Shown here: positions 50,583 through 60,177 of the stretch, piece by piece | Layout: each line of letters starts with the position of its first letter | Numbering within the stretch: the stretch's first letter is position 1 | DNA from: Pseudomonadota bacterium | GTDB lineage: Bacteria; Pseudomonadota; Gammaproteobacteria; Xanthomonadales; SZUA-38 | Direction of reading: 5' to 3' | NCBI GenBank assembly: GCA_039033415.1 | Contig: JBCCCR010000031.1 | Coordinates: 1-64,000, forward strand | DNA length: 64,000 nt | The notes under the pieces: generated by a model | The model's input: the letters and a program-made list of their open reading frames with translations, nothing else | Told to the model about the DNA's origin: nothing | Databases searched by the model: none | Program-made: the position numbers and the translations under genes

Positions 50583-52084
50583 TGCGCCTGAATAAGCAGT
50601 TGAAGTCCGCCACGCTGATCGGGGTCGCCGTACTTTTCCTCGGCGCTTGTGCCACCGGCGGTGCCGGTCAGGCCAACCATCCCGACGAGCTGGTCTTTGG
50701 TGACCGTGAGCTCACCTTTCTGGATCGCGAGGATTACCGCTACGAGCTGCCGGGCGGGGACGTCATGTACCTGGTCACTGACCGTGCGCTGCCGCTGGTC
50801 AAGATGCGCATCTATTCCCGCGCGGGCAACTACCTGCTCGGTGATCTGCCAACCGGGAGCGGCGGCTTGACCGCGAGCATGCTGCGGGACGGTGGTGCCG
50901 GTGAACTTAAGCCCGCCGATCTCGATGAGCGGCTGGACTTTCTGGCGACCAACGTGAGTTTCTCGATTGGCAACACCGGCGCCAGCGCTTCGCTCGACAG
51001 TCTCAGCAGCAACTTTGAGGAAAGCCTGAGCCTGATGATGGATATGCTGGTCGCCCCGCAGTTTGACGACGAGCGACTCCGAATTGCGGTCGACCGACAG
51101 GTTGAGGCGATGCGCCGACGCAATGACGATACGCGCTCCATCGAGCCGCGTGTCTGGTCGCAGCTGATGCTGGGCGAAGACTTCTTTGCGACGCGGGTTG
51201 CCACGCAGGCGAGCGTTGAGAGCATCAGTCCTGACGTGATGCGTGACGTAGTGGGGCGGATCTTTGGTCGCGGAGACCTCGTGATTGCGATCAGCGGCGA
51301 TATCGATGCTGACACCGCGCAGGCAGCGCTCGGCAAGGCTTTGGCGCGGTTGCCCGAAGCTTCCGAGCTGCCCCCGATCCCCGACACGCTAAGCCCCGGC
51401 GACCCGGGGGTTTACACGGTGTTTAAAGACGACGTAAACCAGACGCGGGTCACGGTCGGACTGCCCGGCCCTCGGGTGAACAACCCGGACGAGTTTGCCA
51501 TCGCTGTGATGAACGACATTCTGGGTGGCGGAGGCTTTACGAGCCGCATCACCTCCCGGGTGCGGAGCGATGAAGGCTTGGCGTATTCGGCGGGCAGTCG
51601 ATTTCAGCTGGGGCGCCACTACGACGGTCAGTTTCGTGCCTTCTTCCAGTCCAAGAACGCGAGCGTGCCGCAGGCACTGGCCATCGTGCTCGAGGAGGTC
51701 GAGCGGATACGCACTGCCCCGGTGACCGAACAGGAGTTGAGCACCGCCATCGAGTCGCGGCTTGCTTTTCTGGCGGACCTTTACGCGAGCGCCGAGTCGG
51801 CCTCACGGCGCTTCGCCGCCGACGAGATCAATAGCGAACCGGCAGACCGCTGGCGCACCTTTGAGGCAAACATCCGCAAAGTCAGCATCGCGGACGTGCA
51901 ACGTGTGGCGGAAAAATACCTGGATCCGGCGCAGCTGCGAATTCTGCTGGTTGGCAAAATTGATGAAGCCCTCGCCGGCGATGGCAATCACGGCACCGTT
52001 GAGTCCGTGACGGGTAAAACGATCCGAACGATTGCGCTGAAAGATCCGCTGACCCAGCAGCCGCTGGCTGACGCGGCCCCCTGA
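50579..52084 (+). CDS. M16-family peptidase-like lipoprotein, non-catalytic partner
   Basis: 501 residues. The signal ends in a lipobox (LFLGAC, Cys about 22). Where the HxxEH motif should be, the sequence is SGGLTASMLRDGGAG, so no zinc site is present. PGPRVNNPDEFAIAVMNDIL and GGGGFTSRITSRVRSDEGLA with YSAGSRF carry the R/Y pair that non-catalytic M16 partners supply to the substrate site. Its start overlaps the catalytic gene (ATGA). Confidence 0.92.
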   Translation: MMRLNKQLKSATLIGVAVLFLGACATGGAGQANHPDELVFGDRELTFLDREDYRYELPGGDVMYLVTDRALPLVKMRIYSRAGNYLLGDLPTGSGGLTASMLRDGGAGELKPADLDERLDFLATNVSFSIGNTGASASLDSLSSNFEESLSLMMDMLVAPQFDDERLRIAVDRQVEAMRRRNDDTRSIEPRVWSQLMLGEDFFATRVATQASVESISPDVMRDVVGRIFGRGDLVIAISGDIDADTAQAALGKALARLPEASELPPIPDTLSPGDPGVYTVFKDDVNQTRVTVGLPGPRVNNPDEFAIAVMNDILGGGGFTSRITSRVRSDEGLAYSAGSRFQLGRHYDGQFRAFFQSKNASVPQALAIVLEEVERIRTAPVTEQELSTAIESRLAFLADLYASAESASRRFAADEINSEPADRWRTFEANIRKVSIADVQRVAEKYLDPAQLRILLVGKIDEALAGDGNHGTVESVTGKTIRTIALKDPLTQQPLADAAP

Positions 52085-52145
52085 CGACTGACGGCAACGG
52101 GGCTGCTGGGCGGGGTTAAGCCGCAGCCCCCGAGGAGTGATGAGC

Positions 52146-53252
52146 ATGCAGATTGGTGTACCGAAAGAGATCAAGAATCATGAGTACCGGATTGGGCTCA
52201 TCCCGTCCTCGGTGCGTGAACTGACGGCCCGTGGCCATCAGGTTGTCATACAGCAGGGTGCGGGTCTTGGTATTGGACTCACCGACGACGACTACACGGC
52301 TGTGGGCGCCACTATCGCGCCTGACGCTGCGGCGGTGTTCGACCAGTCCGAGATGATCGTTAAGGTCAAGGAACCGCAGGCGGTAGAGCGTGCGATGCTG
52401 AAGGAGCACCACTTGCTCTTCACCTACCTTCATCTGGCGCCAGACCCGGACCAGACTCGGGACCTGGTTGATTCCGGCGCTTGCTGCATTGCCTACGAGA
52501 CGGTGACGGACTCAGAGGGGCGCCTGCCCCTGCTGGCGCCCATGTCCGAAGTAGCTGGACGTCTTTCCGTGCAGGCGGGAGCCGCGTCACTCGAAAAGGC
52601 TCGCGGGGGCGCTGGTGTCCTGCTCGGGGGCGTGCCGGGCGTGGACCCGGGCAAAGTGGTTATCATCGGCGGTGGCGTGGTCGGCATCAACGCGGCACAG
52701 ATGGCGGTGGGGCTGGGTGCCAACGTGACCGTGCTCGACCGCTCGCTGGACGTGCTGCGCCGGATCGACCTGCAGTTCGACAGCCGCCTGAATACCGTGT
52801 TTTCCACCACCGAGTCGGTCGAGCGGCTGTGCATCGATGCAGACCTCGTGATTGGCGGTGTGCTGATTCCTGGCGCCGCCGCGCCCAAGCTGGTGACGCG
52901 GGAGATCATTCGGCAGATGCGGATGGGCAGCGTCTTTGTGGACGTTGCCATCGACCAGGGGGGGTGTTCGGAGACCTCCAAGCCTACAACCCACGACAAT
53001 CCGCGTTACGTGGTCGATGATGTTGTGCACTACTGTGTGGCCAACATGCCGGGTGCCGTACCCCGTACGTCAACGTTTGCGCTGAACAATGCGACGCTGC
53101 CGTTTGTGCTGGCGCTGGCGGAGAAAGGCGCCGAAAAGGCGATGGCGGACGATCCTCATCTGCGCAATGGGCTGAACGTGTACCAGGGCAAGGTCACCCA
53201 GAAAGAGGTCGCTGAGGCGCTGGGCTACGAATACTCACCGCCGCCGGCCTGA
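52146..53252 (+). CDS. ald: Alanine dehydrogenase
   Basis: 368 residues from ATG 52146, with GAGGAG eight bases upstream. [20 protein letters not shown] is the family start. [20 protein letters not shown] carries the substrate Lys region, and [20 protein letters not shown] is the NAD loop. The Asp-containing [20 protein letters not shown] closes the site. It interconverts alanine and pyruvate with ammonia. It stands alone after the M16 pair. Confidence 0.95.
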   Translation: MQIGVPKEIKNHEYRIGLIPSSVRELTARGHQVVIQQGAGLGIGLTDDDYTAVGATIAPDAAAVFDQSEMIVKVKEPQAVERAMLKEHHLLFTYLHLAPDPDQTRDLVDSGACCIAYETVTDSEGRLPLLAPMSEVAGRLSVQAGAASLEKARGGAGVLLGGVPGVDPGKVVIIGGGVVGINAAQMAVGLGANVTVLDRSLDVLRRIDLQFDSRLNTVFSTTESVERLCIDADLVIGGVLIPGAAAPKLVTREIIRQMRMGSVFVDVAIDQGGCSETSKPTTHDNPRYVVDDVVHYCVANMPGAVPRTSTFALNNATLPFVLALAEKGAEKAMADDPHLRNGLNVYQGKVTQKEVAEALGYEYSPPPA

Positions 53253-53271
53253 CCGGAGGGTAACTGAAGAG

Positions 53272-54570
53272 CTACTGGCGGGTCTGCCCGGTGCCTCGGA
53301 CCAGCCACTTGTAGCTGGTCAGTTCGGGAAGCGCCATCGGACCACGGGCGTGTAACTTTTGCGTGCTGATCCCAATCTCAGCGCCCATCCCGAACTGGGC
53401 GCCATCGGTAAACGCGGTCGACGCATTGGCATAGACCGCTGCCGCGTCCACGGCCCTCAGCCAGGTTTCAATGACGGTGGTGTCCTCGGCCACGACAGAC
53501 TCGCTGTGGCCCGAGGAATAGCGTGCCACGTGCTCCAACGCTTCGTTCAGATCGTTGACCACCTTAATCGCCAGCTTCATCGCCAGGAATTCCCGACCAA
53601 AGTCCTCCGGCTGGGCCCGGCGCAGCGGTCCGCCGTAGTGACCGTCCAGAACCCGAAAGGCGGCTGCATCCGCAAACACCTCAGCGTCGAAATGGTCGCC
53701 GAGCTTCGCCACAATCCCGGGCAGCTCGTCGAGTAGGGATTCGTGGATCAGCAGTGTGTCCAGCGCGTTGCACACGCTCACTCGGCGCGCCTTGGAGTTC
53801 GTCACGATGGCGCGAGCTTTTTCGACGTCCGCGCTAGCGTCGACATAGACATGCACAATGCCAGCGCCGGTTTCAATGACGGGCACCCGGGCGTGTTCCC
53901 GGACGTGGTCGATCAGGCCCTGACTCCCCCGGGGTATCGCGACGTTCACGACGTCAACTGCCTCAAGCACGGGTTTGAGCGCGGCCCGTTCAGCCGGTGC
54001 CAGGGTCACGGCGTCGGCGGACAGCTCATGCTCCGCCAGCGCTGCCTGGATGATCTGAACGATGGCTTCATTGGAGTCTTTGGCGTCGCGGCTGCCCTTC
54101 AGGAGGGCCGCATTGCCGCTTTTCAGGCACAGCGCGGCCACGTCGACCGTCACGTTGGGGCGCGACTCGAAAATGATGGCGACCACGCCTAGCGGCACGC
54201 GCACCTTTTCCAGCTGAAGGCCGTTGGGCAGCATACGCCGCTCCAGGATCTCTCCGGCAGGGCAGGGAAGCTCAGCCACCGCCTCCAGGTCACTGGCTAT
54301 TGCCTCGATCCGCTCCGGCGAGAGCAGCAGTCGGTCATATTTGGGATTGGCCGGATCCATGCGGTCCAGATCTCGGCGGTTGGCCTCCAGCACGGCTTCC
54401 GCCGACTCACGGAGCCTGGCGGCGATGGTCAAGACCGCTTCGGACAGCGCCGCGGGGGCGGCGAGATTCAGCTGCCGGGCAGCTACCTTGACTCGCGCGA
54501 GCGACTGATCAACGTCCCTCAGAAGCGCGGCGGTGGGGTCGGCGTCGTTGGTTCGGGCGGCGTTTGTCAT
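53272..54570 (-). CDS. proA: Glutamate-5-semialdehyde dehydrogenase
   Basis: 432 residues. The gamma-glutamyl phosphate reductase reads [20 protein letters not shown] near the start of its cofactor domain. The active-site Cys is in [20 protein letters not shown]. The end [20 protein letters not shown] is typical. It reduces gamma-glutamyl phosphate in proline synthesis. The start overlaps the proB stop by four bases. Confidence 0.96.
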   Translation of the reverse strand: MTNAARTNDADPTAALLRDVDQSLARVKVAARQLNLAAPAALSEAVLTIAARLRESAEAVLEANRRDLDRMDPANPKYDRLLLSPERIEAIASDLEAVAELPCPAGEILERRMLPNGLQLEKVRVPLGVVAIIFESRPNVTVDVAALCLKSGNAALLKGSRDAKDSNEAIVQIIQAALAEHELSADAVTLAPAERAALKPVLEAVDVVNVAIPRGSQGLIDHVREHARVPVIETGAGIVHVYVDASADVEKARAIVTNSKARRVSVCNALDTLLIHESLLDELPGIVAKLGDHFDAEVFADAAAFRVLDGHYGGPLRRAQPEDFGREFLAMKLAIKVVNDLNEALEHVARYSSGHSESVVAEDTTVIETWLRAVDAAAVYANASTAFTDGAQFGMGAEIGISTQKLHARGPMALPELTSYKWLVRGTGQTRQ

Positions 54571-55679
54571 GGCTCGATATACAGATAGTCGTAATGGATC
54601 AGGGGTTTTTGGCGCTGCTTGCCCAAACGCTGGGCGGCGGTCTCTGAACTATATTCGGCTCGACCATACCCAATCGGGCGGCGGCTTGTATCGACGATCG
54701 TCACAATATCGCCTCGCTCGAAGTGGCCCGCAAGTTCGCTGATTCCAACCGGCAGCAGACTGGCCAGCCGATCGGGTGCGCGCAGCGCCTGCGCGGCGCC
54801 GTCGTTCACCACCACAAGCGCGCTGCCGGCGGGCGCTGCGGCAAGCCAGCGTCTGGGCTGGGTGGCGGGTGTTGGGTCTGCGGGAAATACCGTGCCATGC
54901 CCGGAACCTGAGCAAATATCGCTGATGACCTTCGGACGCCGGCCGTGGGCAATCCAAACCTCGGTTCCCAGCCGCGCCAGTCGCTGCGCGCTGCGGACCT
55001 TGCTGGCAATGCCGCCCCGACCAAATTCGGACCGATCCTCCCCCTGTTTTGGCTGAACCGACTGGCCATCCCAGGTCTTGATGAGCCGACTGCCCGGGGC
55101 GCCGGGCGGTCCGTCGTACACCCCTTCGACGTTGGTCAGCATGATCAGCTGCGAAGCGCCCAGCATCGACGCGAGCAGGGCGGCCAGCTCGTCGTTGTCG
55201 GTAAACATCAGCTCGGTGACCGAAACCACGTCGTTTTCATTGACCACCGGCACAACACCATGCTTCAGCGCGCTCACCAGACAGCCTCGCATGTTGAGGT
55301 AATGTCGGCGGGTCGCAAAATCATCTCGGGTGGCCAGCACCTGGGCCACCTGTCGGTCGTGCTCGCCAAACGCATTCTGATAAAAAGCCATTAGCCGCGT
55401 TTGTCCCATGGCGGCGAGCAGCTGGCGACGCTGGACCGGGTTTCGTTCGGTCGGCACGGACGCCGGGGCCACGGCCAAGCCGAGCGCGACTGCGCCGGAC
55501 GATACCAGCACCGTGGGCTGGCCCTGCGCAGTCAGTCGGGCAATCTGCTCGACAATGGCGTTGAGATGCGTTTCGTCCAGCAGGCCGTTACCGTCCCGGG
55601 CGACCGCGCTGCCCAGCTTGACGATGATCGGGGCGTTGGCTGAGCCAGCGCTTCCCGCGGACTTTTGACTTGCGCTCAC
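54567..55679 (-). CDS. proB: Glutamate 5-kinase
   Basis: 370 residues. The amino-acid-kinase domain ([40 protein letters not shown], and [20 protein letters not shown]) is followed by a C-terminal PUA domain from about 275 to the end. It phosphorylates glutamate, the feedback-controlled first step to proline. It lies divergent to greB with a gap of about 20 bases. Confidence 0.96.
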   Translation of the reverse strand: MSASQKSAGSAGSANAPIIVKLGSAVARDGNGLLDETHLNAIVEQIARLTAQGQPTVLVSSGAVALGLAVAPASVPTERNPVQRRQLLAAMGQTRLMAFYQNAFGEHDRQVAQVLATRDDFATRRHYLNMRGCLVSALKHGVVPVVNENDVVSVTELMFTDNDELAALLASMLGASQLIMLTNVEGVYDGPPGAPGSRLIKTWDGQSVQPKQGEDRSEFGRGGIASKVRSAQRLARLGTEVWIAHGRRPKVISDICSGSGHGTVFPADPTPATQPRRWLAAAPAGSALVVVNDGAAQALRAPDRLASLLPVGISELAGHFERGDIVTIVDTSRRPIGYGRAEYSSETAAQRLGKQRQKPLIHYDYLYIEP

Positions 55680-55700
55680 AGCGGTGCTTTCCTGATTTCT

Positions 55701-56207
55701 ATGGGTACGCAGACAGCCTCACAGTACATCACCGTGGCGGGCCACCAGGCGCTAAAAGCGGAGTTTGAACGACTCTGGCGCCGGGAGCGACCCCTGGTGA
55801 CCAAAGCGCTCGGCGAGGCGGCGGCCGAAGGCGACCGGTCGGAGAACGCGGAGTATATCTACCGCAAGAAGCAGCTGCGCGAAATGGACCGACGGATTCG
55901 CTATCTCAGCAAGCGGCTGGACGTGCTGCAGGTCGTGTCCGAGCGGCCCCGGGACGTGAGCCGGGTCTTTTTTGCCGCCCGCGTGACGTTGGAAGATGCC
56001 GAGGGTCGGCGCCGGGACTTTCAGCTGGTGGGGGCCGACGAAACGCTGGCGGAGGCGGGGCGGATCAGCATCGACTCGCCGATGGCGCGGGCGCTGCTGG
56101 GGCGCCGCGTAGGTGATGTGGTGGTGGTGCAGACGCCCCGCGGCGACGATGAATACGAGGTGCTGGAGATCGAATATCCTGATCCCGAGATCAGCTCATA
56201 CGTCTGA
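55701..56207 (+). CDS. greB: Transcript cleavage factor GreB
   Basis: 168 residues from ATG 55701. The N-terminal coiled coil includes LKAEFERLWRRERPLVTKAL and EAAAEGDRSENAEYIYRKKQ, with the acidic tip D-R-S-E that reaches into the RNA polymerase channel. LREMDRRIRYLSKRLDVLQV completes it, followed by a FKBP-like domain. GreB rescues backtracked polymerase. Confidence 0.95.
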   Translation: MGTQTASQYITVAGHQALKAEFERLWRRERPLVTKALGEAAAEGDRSENAEYIYRKKQLREMDRRIRYLSKRLDVLQVVSERPRDVSRVFFAARVTLEDAEGRRRDFQLVGADETLAEAGRISIDSPMARALLGRRVGDVVVVQTPRGDDEYEVLEIEYPDPEISSYV

Positions 56208-56255
56208 AATCGGGCGTGGGGTAAACCGGTCCGAAGTGAGAACCTCTGTCTCTCT

Positions 56256-56283
56256 TTTAAAGTCAGCCACTACCGCTTATAGT
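56256..56283 (+). promoter_or_regulatory. Candidate promoter of the EF-hand/transglycosylase pair
   Basis: TTTAAA (56256-56261) and TATAGT (56278-56283) are separated by 16 bases. The -10 is a good match and the -35 a weak one. It lies 31 bases before the EF-hand ATG. Confidence 0.4.
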
Positions 56284-56314
56284 TCGCGCAGGTTGGGCAT
56301 TGGGAACCTCATTC

Positions 56315-56551
56315 ATGGGACTGTCAGCAGAAAAGATCGACAAGGTTCGTCACGAGTTCGAGTACTTCGACAGCGACAGCAGCGGCTATCTGGATAGCAA
56401 CGAATTTCGGCTGATGTTCAAGGTCATCGCGCCGGAAGCGAGCCGCAAAGAGTGCGACGAGGCTTTCGCCGCAATCGATGACGACGGTTCGGGAAAAATT
56501 GAGTTCGACGAGTTTCTGGAATGGTGGGAGAGCAACTGGTCGGTTTACTGA
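56315..56551 (+). CDS. Small EF-hand calcium-binding protein
   Basis: 78 residues from ATG 56315. Two canonical 12-residue EF loops are visible: D-S-D-S-S-G-Y-L-D-S-N-E at 19-30 and D-D-D-G-S-G-K-I-E-F-D-E at 55-66. Each is flanked by helices, so the protein is a calmodulin-like half. There is no signal peptide, so it is probably cytoplasmic. The last 31 bases overlap the start of the transglycosylase gene, which suggests coupling. Free-standing two-EF-hand proteins are uncommon in bacteria. Confidence 0.88.
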   Translation: MGLSAEKIDKVRHEFEYFDSDSSGYLDSNEFRLMFKVIAPEASRKECDEAFAAIDDDGSGKIEFDEFLEWWESNWSVY

Positions 56552-57204
56552 AACGACCCCCGATCGATCGGCTCAAGTCAGGCCTGCAGCTTGCGCTGTG
56601 GTCCTGCCTGCTAAGCCTCCCTGCGCTGCTGCTGGCCGGCGGTTGCGCTAGCCGCCCGCCGGCGGATACCGGCAGCATTTGCGCCATCTTTACCGAAAAG
56701 CCCCGCTGGTACCGAGCGGCACTCAAGTCTCAGAAGCGCTGGGGCACGCCGGTCCATATTCAGATGGCCATCATTCACCAGGAATCCCGCTTTGAGGCCA
56801 AAGCTGCGCCGCCACGGCGTCGGCTGCTCGGCATTATTCCCACAACGCGCCCGTCCAGCGCCTACGGCTACGCCCAGGTGAAAGACGAAACCTGGGACTG
56901 GTATCGCAAAGACACCGGGCAGGGCGGCGCGGACCGCGACAGCTTTGCTGACGCGATCGACTTTGTCGGCTGGTACACCGACGTCTCGCGTAAGCGCGTT
57001 GGGCTGTCCAAGTGGGACCCTTACGGTCAGTACCTGGCCTATCACGAGGGGCACGGGGGCTACGAGCGGCGTTCTTACGAGGCCAAGCCGTGGCTGATGG
57101 ACGTGGCGCAGAAAGTGGATCACCGCGCCCGCGAGTGGGGCGCGCAGCTCAAGCGCTGTGAGGATGGCCTGGACAAAGGCGGCTGGTGGCCGTTCGGCGC
57201 CTGA
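56521..57204 (+). CDS. SLT-type lytic transglycosylase lipoprotein
   Basis: 227 residues from ATG 56521; the GTG at 56524 is an alternative. A lipoprotein signal with LAGGC (Cys at 42) precedes the transglycosylase domain. The catalytic Glu is E88 in IHQESRF, followed by SSAYGYAQVKDETWDWY and YLAYHEGHGGY as in SLT/EmtA relatives. It cleaves peptidoglycan glycan strands at the outer membrane. It overlaps the EF-hand gene, an unusual partnership that might link Ca2+ to wall turnover (inference). Confidence 0.88.
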   Translation: MVGEQLVGLLKRPPIDRLKSGLQLALWSCLLSLPALLLAGGCASRPPADTGSICAIFTEKPRWYRAALKSQKRWGTPVHIQMAIIHQESRFEAKAAPPRRRLLGIIPTTRPSSAYGYAQVKDETWDWYRKDTGQGGADRDSFADAIDFVGWYTDVSRKRVGLSKWDPYGQYLAYHEGHGGYERRSYEAKPWLMDVAQKVDHRAREWGAQLKRCEDGLDKGGWWPFGA

Positions 57205-57217
57205 ACGCCGCGGTACG

Positions 57218-58147
57218 CTAGAGCTTCGGCGGCTCGCTGATCCGCGGACTCTCCCAGCTTCCCGTGGCGGTCACCCGCCGATAAAACCTTCTCAGATGAC
57301 GCCCGATCCGGCCTGTGGTGCTCGACGGCAGTACGACGCTGGCCAGCAGCGCCGGCAGCGCTCGAAACAGCCAGAGTTGAGTGTGTCCCAGGATGCACGC
57401 CATGCCCCGAAAGTGTTTGGCGCAAAACCGGTGGTGGGAAATGGTCACCTCGGCTCGTGTCATGGCGCGAAGCTCCGCGCTGCTCCGGCTTGCCCCACCG
57501 TGGTGGTGGATAATCGAGAAATCGTTGAGCAGCCGGCAGCTGATGCCGGCATCACGCGAACGCCGACACAGGTCGACGTCTTCTGAGTACATAAAAAACT
57601 GCTCATCCCAGCCGCCGACCAGGTCGAACGTGCCCCGAGGGATCATCAGGAACGAGCCGGAGACCCAGTCCAAGCGACCCTCAACTCGACGGCCGGGCAT
57701 GTGCCTCAGAACGCTGAGGGCGAGGCGTCCCGGCCCGCCCAGGCCCCACCAGGGGGCAAAGTCCCCGCCGACTTTGCGCGGCGAGCCGTCTTCGCCCTGC
57801 TGCGTGACTGTGGTAATTTGTGACTTTTCGCCCGCGGTCCGCCAGACGTCTGCAATGGCCTGGTCACGATCGATGCAGTCGGGGTTAAGAAACAGCAGGC
57901 ATTGACCGGTCGCGCTCCGGGCGCCGAGGTTGCAGCCGCCGGCAAAACCTCGGTTGGCGCCGTTCTCAACCCACTGGACCCACGGGTAGGCGGCGCTGAA
58001 CTGGTCGAGCTCACCGTCGTCCGAACGGTTGTCAACGACAATGATTTCGGTCTTTGGTGATTCGGTTGCGAGATAGCGCAGGGAATCGAGACATTCGCGC
58101 AGATGCCGCCAGGCGCGAAAATTCACGATGATCACCGACAGGTCCAC
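57218..58147 (-). CDS. Family 2 glycosyltransferase
   Basis: 309 residues from a GTG. MDLSVIIVNFRAWRHLRECL, then EIIVVDNRSDDGELDQFSAA and FAGGCNLGARSATGQCLLFL are the GT-A start; LNPDC is the metal-binding DxD equivalent. MYSEDVDLCRRSRDAGISC holds the ED catalytic acid region. This layout is that of rhamnosyltransferase-like (WbbL) enzymes acting on cell-surface glycans. The upstream SpoIIE gene ends 11 bases before its start. Confidence 0.88.
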   Translation of the reverse strand: MDLSVIIVNFRAWRHLRECLDSLRYLATESPKTEIIVVDNRSDDGELDQFSAAYPWVQWVENGANRGFAGGCNLGARSATGQCLLFLNPDCIDRDQAIADVWRTAGEKSQITTVTQQGEDGSPRKVGGDFAPWWGLGGPGRLALSVLRHMPGRRVEGRLDWVSGSFLMIPRGTFDLVGGWDEQFFMYSEDVDLCRRSRDAGISCRLLNDFSIIHHHGGASRSSAELRAMTRAEVTISHHRFCAKHFRGMACILGHTQLWLFRALPALLASVVLPSSTTGRIGRHLRRFYRRVTATGSWESPRISEPPKL

Positions 58148-58158
58148 AGCGATGGCGC

Positions 58159-60177
58159 TTAGGGTCGGTTAACGCATTTGATGATGATGCCGGTCTGATC
58201 GTCATCCGCCGGCAGCTGATCCAAAAACCGGGTCACGGCGCCGTCGATGGCGTCGAGGATCTGCTGCGCGTTCTTTTGCGCATTCACCCGGATCAGTTGC
58301 TCGATCCGCGGCAGGCCAAACCGTTCGCCGTCGCTGGCTTTGGTCTCGAAGGCACCGTCCGAGATGATCGCCATGATGTCGCCCGGCTCGAGCTGGATGG
58401 TGCTCGACTCAGGCGTCACGTCGGGAAGGACGCCGAGCGGCGGCGCATCGGCTTCCATCACCTCGAAGGTTCCACTGGCCGCTCGGTAGCACAGGATCGG
58501 CGCCTGTCCGGCGCTAAACACCTGGAGCCGACCGCTACCGGGAAACAGAACGCCCATCCACGCGGTAACAAATCGCCCGCCGTGCGAGTCAGCGACCAGC
58601 TGTTCGTTCATCTGCGCGGCGATTTCCTCCATCGGCCGGCCGAGGCGAACCCCCATACGAAATAGCGACCGAACCTCTGCAGCCGTAAGGGCAGGCCCCA
58701 TCCCGTGCCCGGTGGCGTCCGACAGGATGACGTAGACCTCGTCGGGATGATGTTGCGCGAGCTGGGCCTGGCCGTCGTTGCGTCGAACGCCAATGACGTC
58801 ATAGGTGTCGCCGCCCGTGGCGTCTGCGGGCCGGCTGCCCGCGGCGATCTGGAAGCCCGCGACCCGCGGAAACTCCTGCGGGAAGGTCTTCTGCTGTATC
58901 TGACGCGCCAGCTGCAGGTCGTCTTCCAGCTTCAGCAGGTTGGCAAGACCCGTGCGCATAACCTCATGGGCCTGGGCCAGGTTGTTAACCTCCCGCAGCG
59001 AGGAACGGATGGTGTCACGTTCGTCCAGGTTGCCCTGGCTGATCTGCAGGCTCTGGTCAGCCAGCCGGGAAATGGGGCCGCTGTAGCGTTGCGACAGCGA
59101 GATCGCGCGATAGACCGCAAATGCCACCACTGCCAGGACCACGCTCAGTACGAGCAGCCGCAGCTGCTGGATCCCGCCGAGCATCTCGCCTTCCGGCACC
59201 AGCACGCCGGTAAAAATCTCCTGGCTCTCGTTCAGGGGAATCCACTTGGCCTGTCCCCACCAATAGCGGCCCTCAGACCGGAATCGCACCGGGGTGATTT
59301 CGACAGCGGAGTCTGCTGCGCCCCCGGGCTGGAATGCGATCGAGGCGTCGGTTGCGAGCGCAAGCCCCAGCTCGGGCGGACGCTTGAGGTACGCCCGCTC
59401 CCGAGCGTTCTGCGAGGCGAACTGCGGCAGGTTGGGTAGGCCAATGATCTTGCCGTCCTGGTCGGTGACCAGCACAAGGCCGCGATAGCCAACGTCGAAG
59501 CTCCGGGTGAATTCGGAGATATCCTCCAGCAGCACGTCCAGGGCTACCACCCAGGTTCGACCCTCCGGGCCGACGATACGCGCTGAGGCGGTGATGCCAG
59601 GCACACCGGAGCCGATGAACTGGTAGGACTCCGTCCAGCGGATTTCCCCGGGTGGCGCCTCCATGGCGTTGCGAAACCAGGGCCTGGAGGAGGGGTCGAA
59701 CTGGTAGTTGATCGGCTGCCAGCTGGCGTTGTGAGTCTCCAGTTCCAGAGTTCGGGACGGGACGCCGCCGTTGCCGTCGACGAGATTGAGCGCCCAGATA
59801 TCGCTGCGCCGGTTCACCTGCAGCAGCCGATTGTCGGGGTCGACGACCAGGGCACCGTACAGCTGCGGGGAAGCCATCAGCAGCGGCCACACGAGATTGC
59901 GCGCGCCGTCCCCCGATTCTGGCGTGATAAGTCCCTCCCTTGACCAGTGCTGCAGCAGGGTTTGGGCATGGCGGACCGGGGTCATAAATTGCGCCACCTG
60001 CGCCTCGGTGCGGTCGATCGTCTGGCCGATAAGAATCCTCGACAGGCTCTGGGTGAGCTGATTGGCGCCGACGAAGGTGGTGATCAGCACCGCTACGCCC
60101 ACCAGTAGCACCAGCAGGAGCATGTTGTTGAGCAGACTTTGGCGAATCGAGGTCTGACGGACGTCAGCTGCCATCAT
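58159..60177 (-). CDS. SpoIIE-type serine phosphatase with extracytoplasmic sensor
   Basis: 672 residues from ATG 60177; TTG 60183 and ATG 60174 are alternatives. Order: a membrane helix at about 18-42, a long periplasmic sensor of the Cache type (QLYGALVVDPDNRLLQVNRR), a second helix near 340-360, a HAMP-like linker with a coil (LEDDLQLARQIQQKTFPQ), then the PP2C/SpoIIE domain (GDTYDVI, ILSDATGHGMGPALTAAEVR, IMAIISDGAFET). Such proteins dephosphorylate anti-anti-sigma proteins or similar partners. Its start overlaps the P-loop-like gene upstream. Confidence 0.9.
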   Translation of the reverse strand: MMAADVRQTSIRQSLLNNMLLLVLLVGVAVLITTFVGANQLTQSLSRILIGQTIDRTEAQVAQFMTPVRHAQTLLQHWSREGLITPESGDGARNLVWPLLMASPQLYGALVVDPDNRLLQVNRRSDIWALNLVDGNGGVPSRTLELETHNASWQPINYQFDPSSRPWFRNAMEAPPGEIRWTESYQFIGSGVPGITASARIVGPEGRTWVVALDVLLEDISEFTRSFDVGYRGLVLVTDQDGKIIGLPNLPQFASQNARERAYLKRPPELGLALATDASIAFQPGGAADSAVEITPVRFRSEGRYWWGQAKWIPLNESQEIFTGVLVPEGEMLGGIQQLRLLVLSVVLAVVAFAVYRAISLSQRYSGPISRLADQSLQISQGNLDERDTIRSSLREVNNLAQAHEVMRTGLANLLKLEDDLQLARQIQQKTFPQEFPRVAGFQIAAGSRPADATGGDTYDVIGVRRNDGQAQLAQHHPDEVYVILSDATGHGMGPALTAAEVRSLFRMGVRLGRPMEEIAAQMNEQLVADSHGGRFVTAWMGVLFPGSGRLQVFSAGQAPILCYRAASGTFEVMEADAPPLGVLPDVTPESSTIQLEPGDIMAIISDGAFETKASDGERFGLPRIEQLIRVNAQKNAQQILDAIDGAVTRFLDQLPADDDQTGIIIKCVNRP

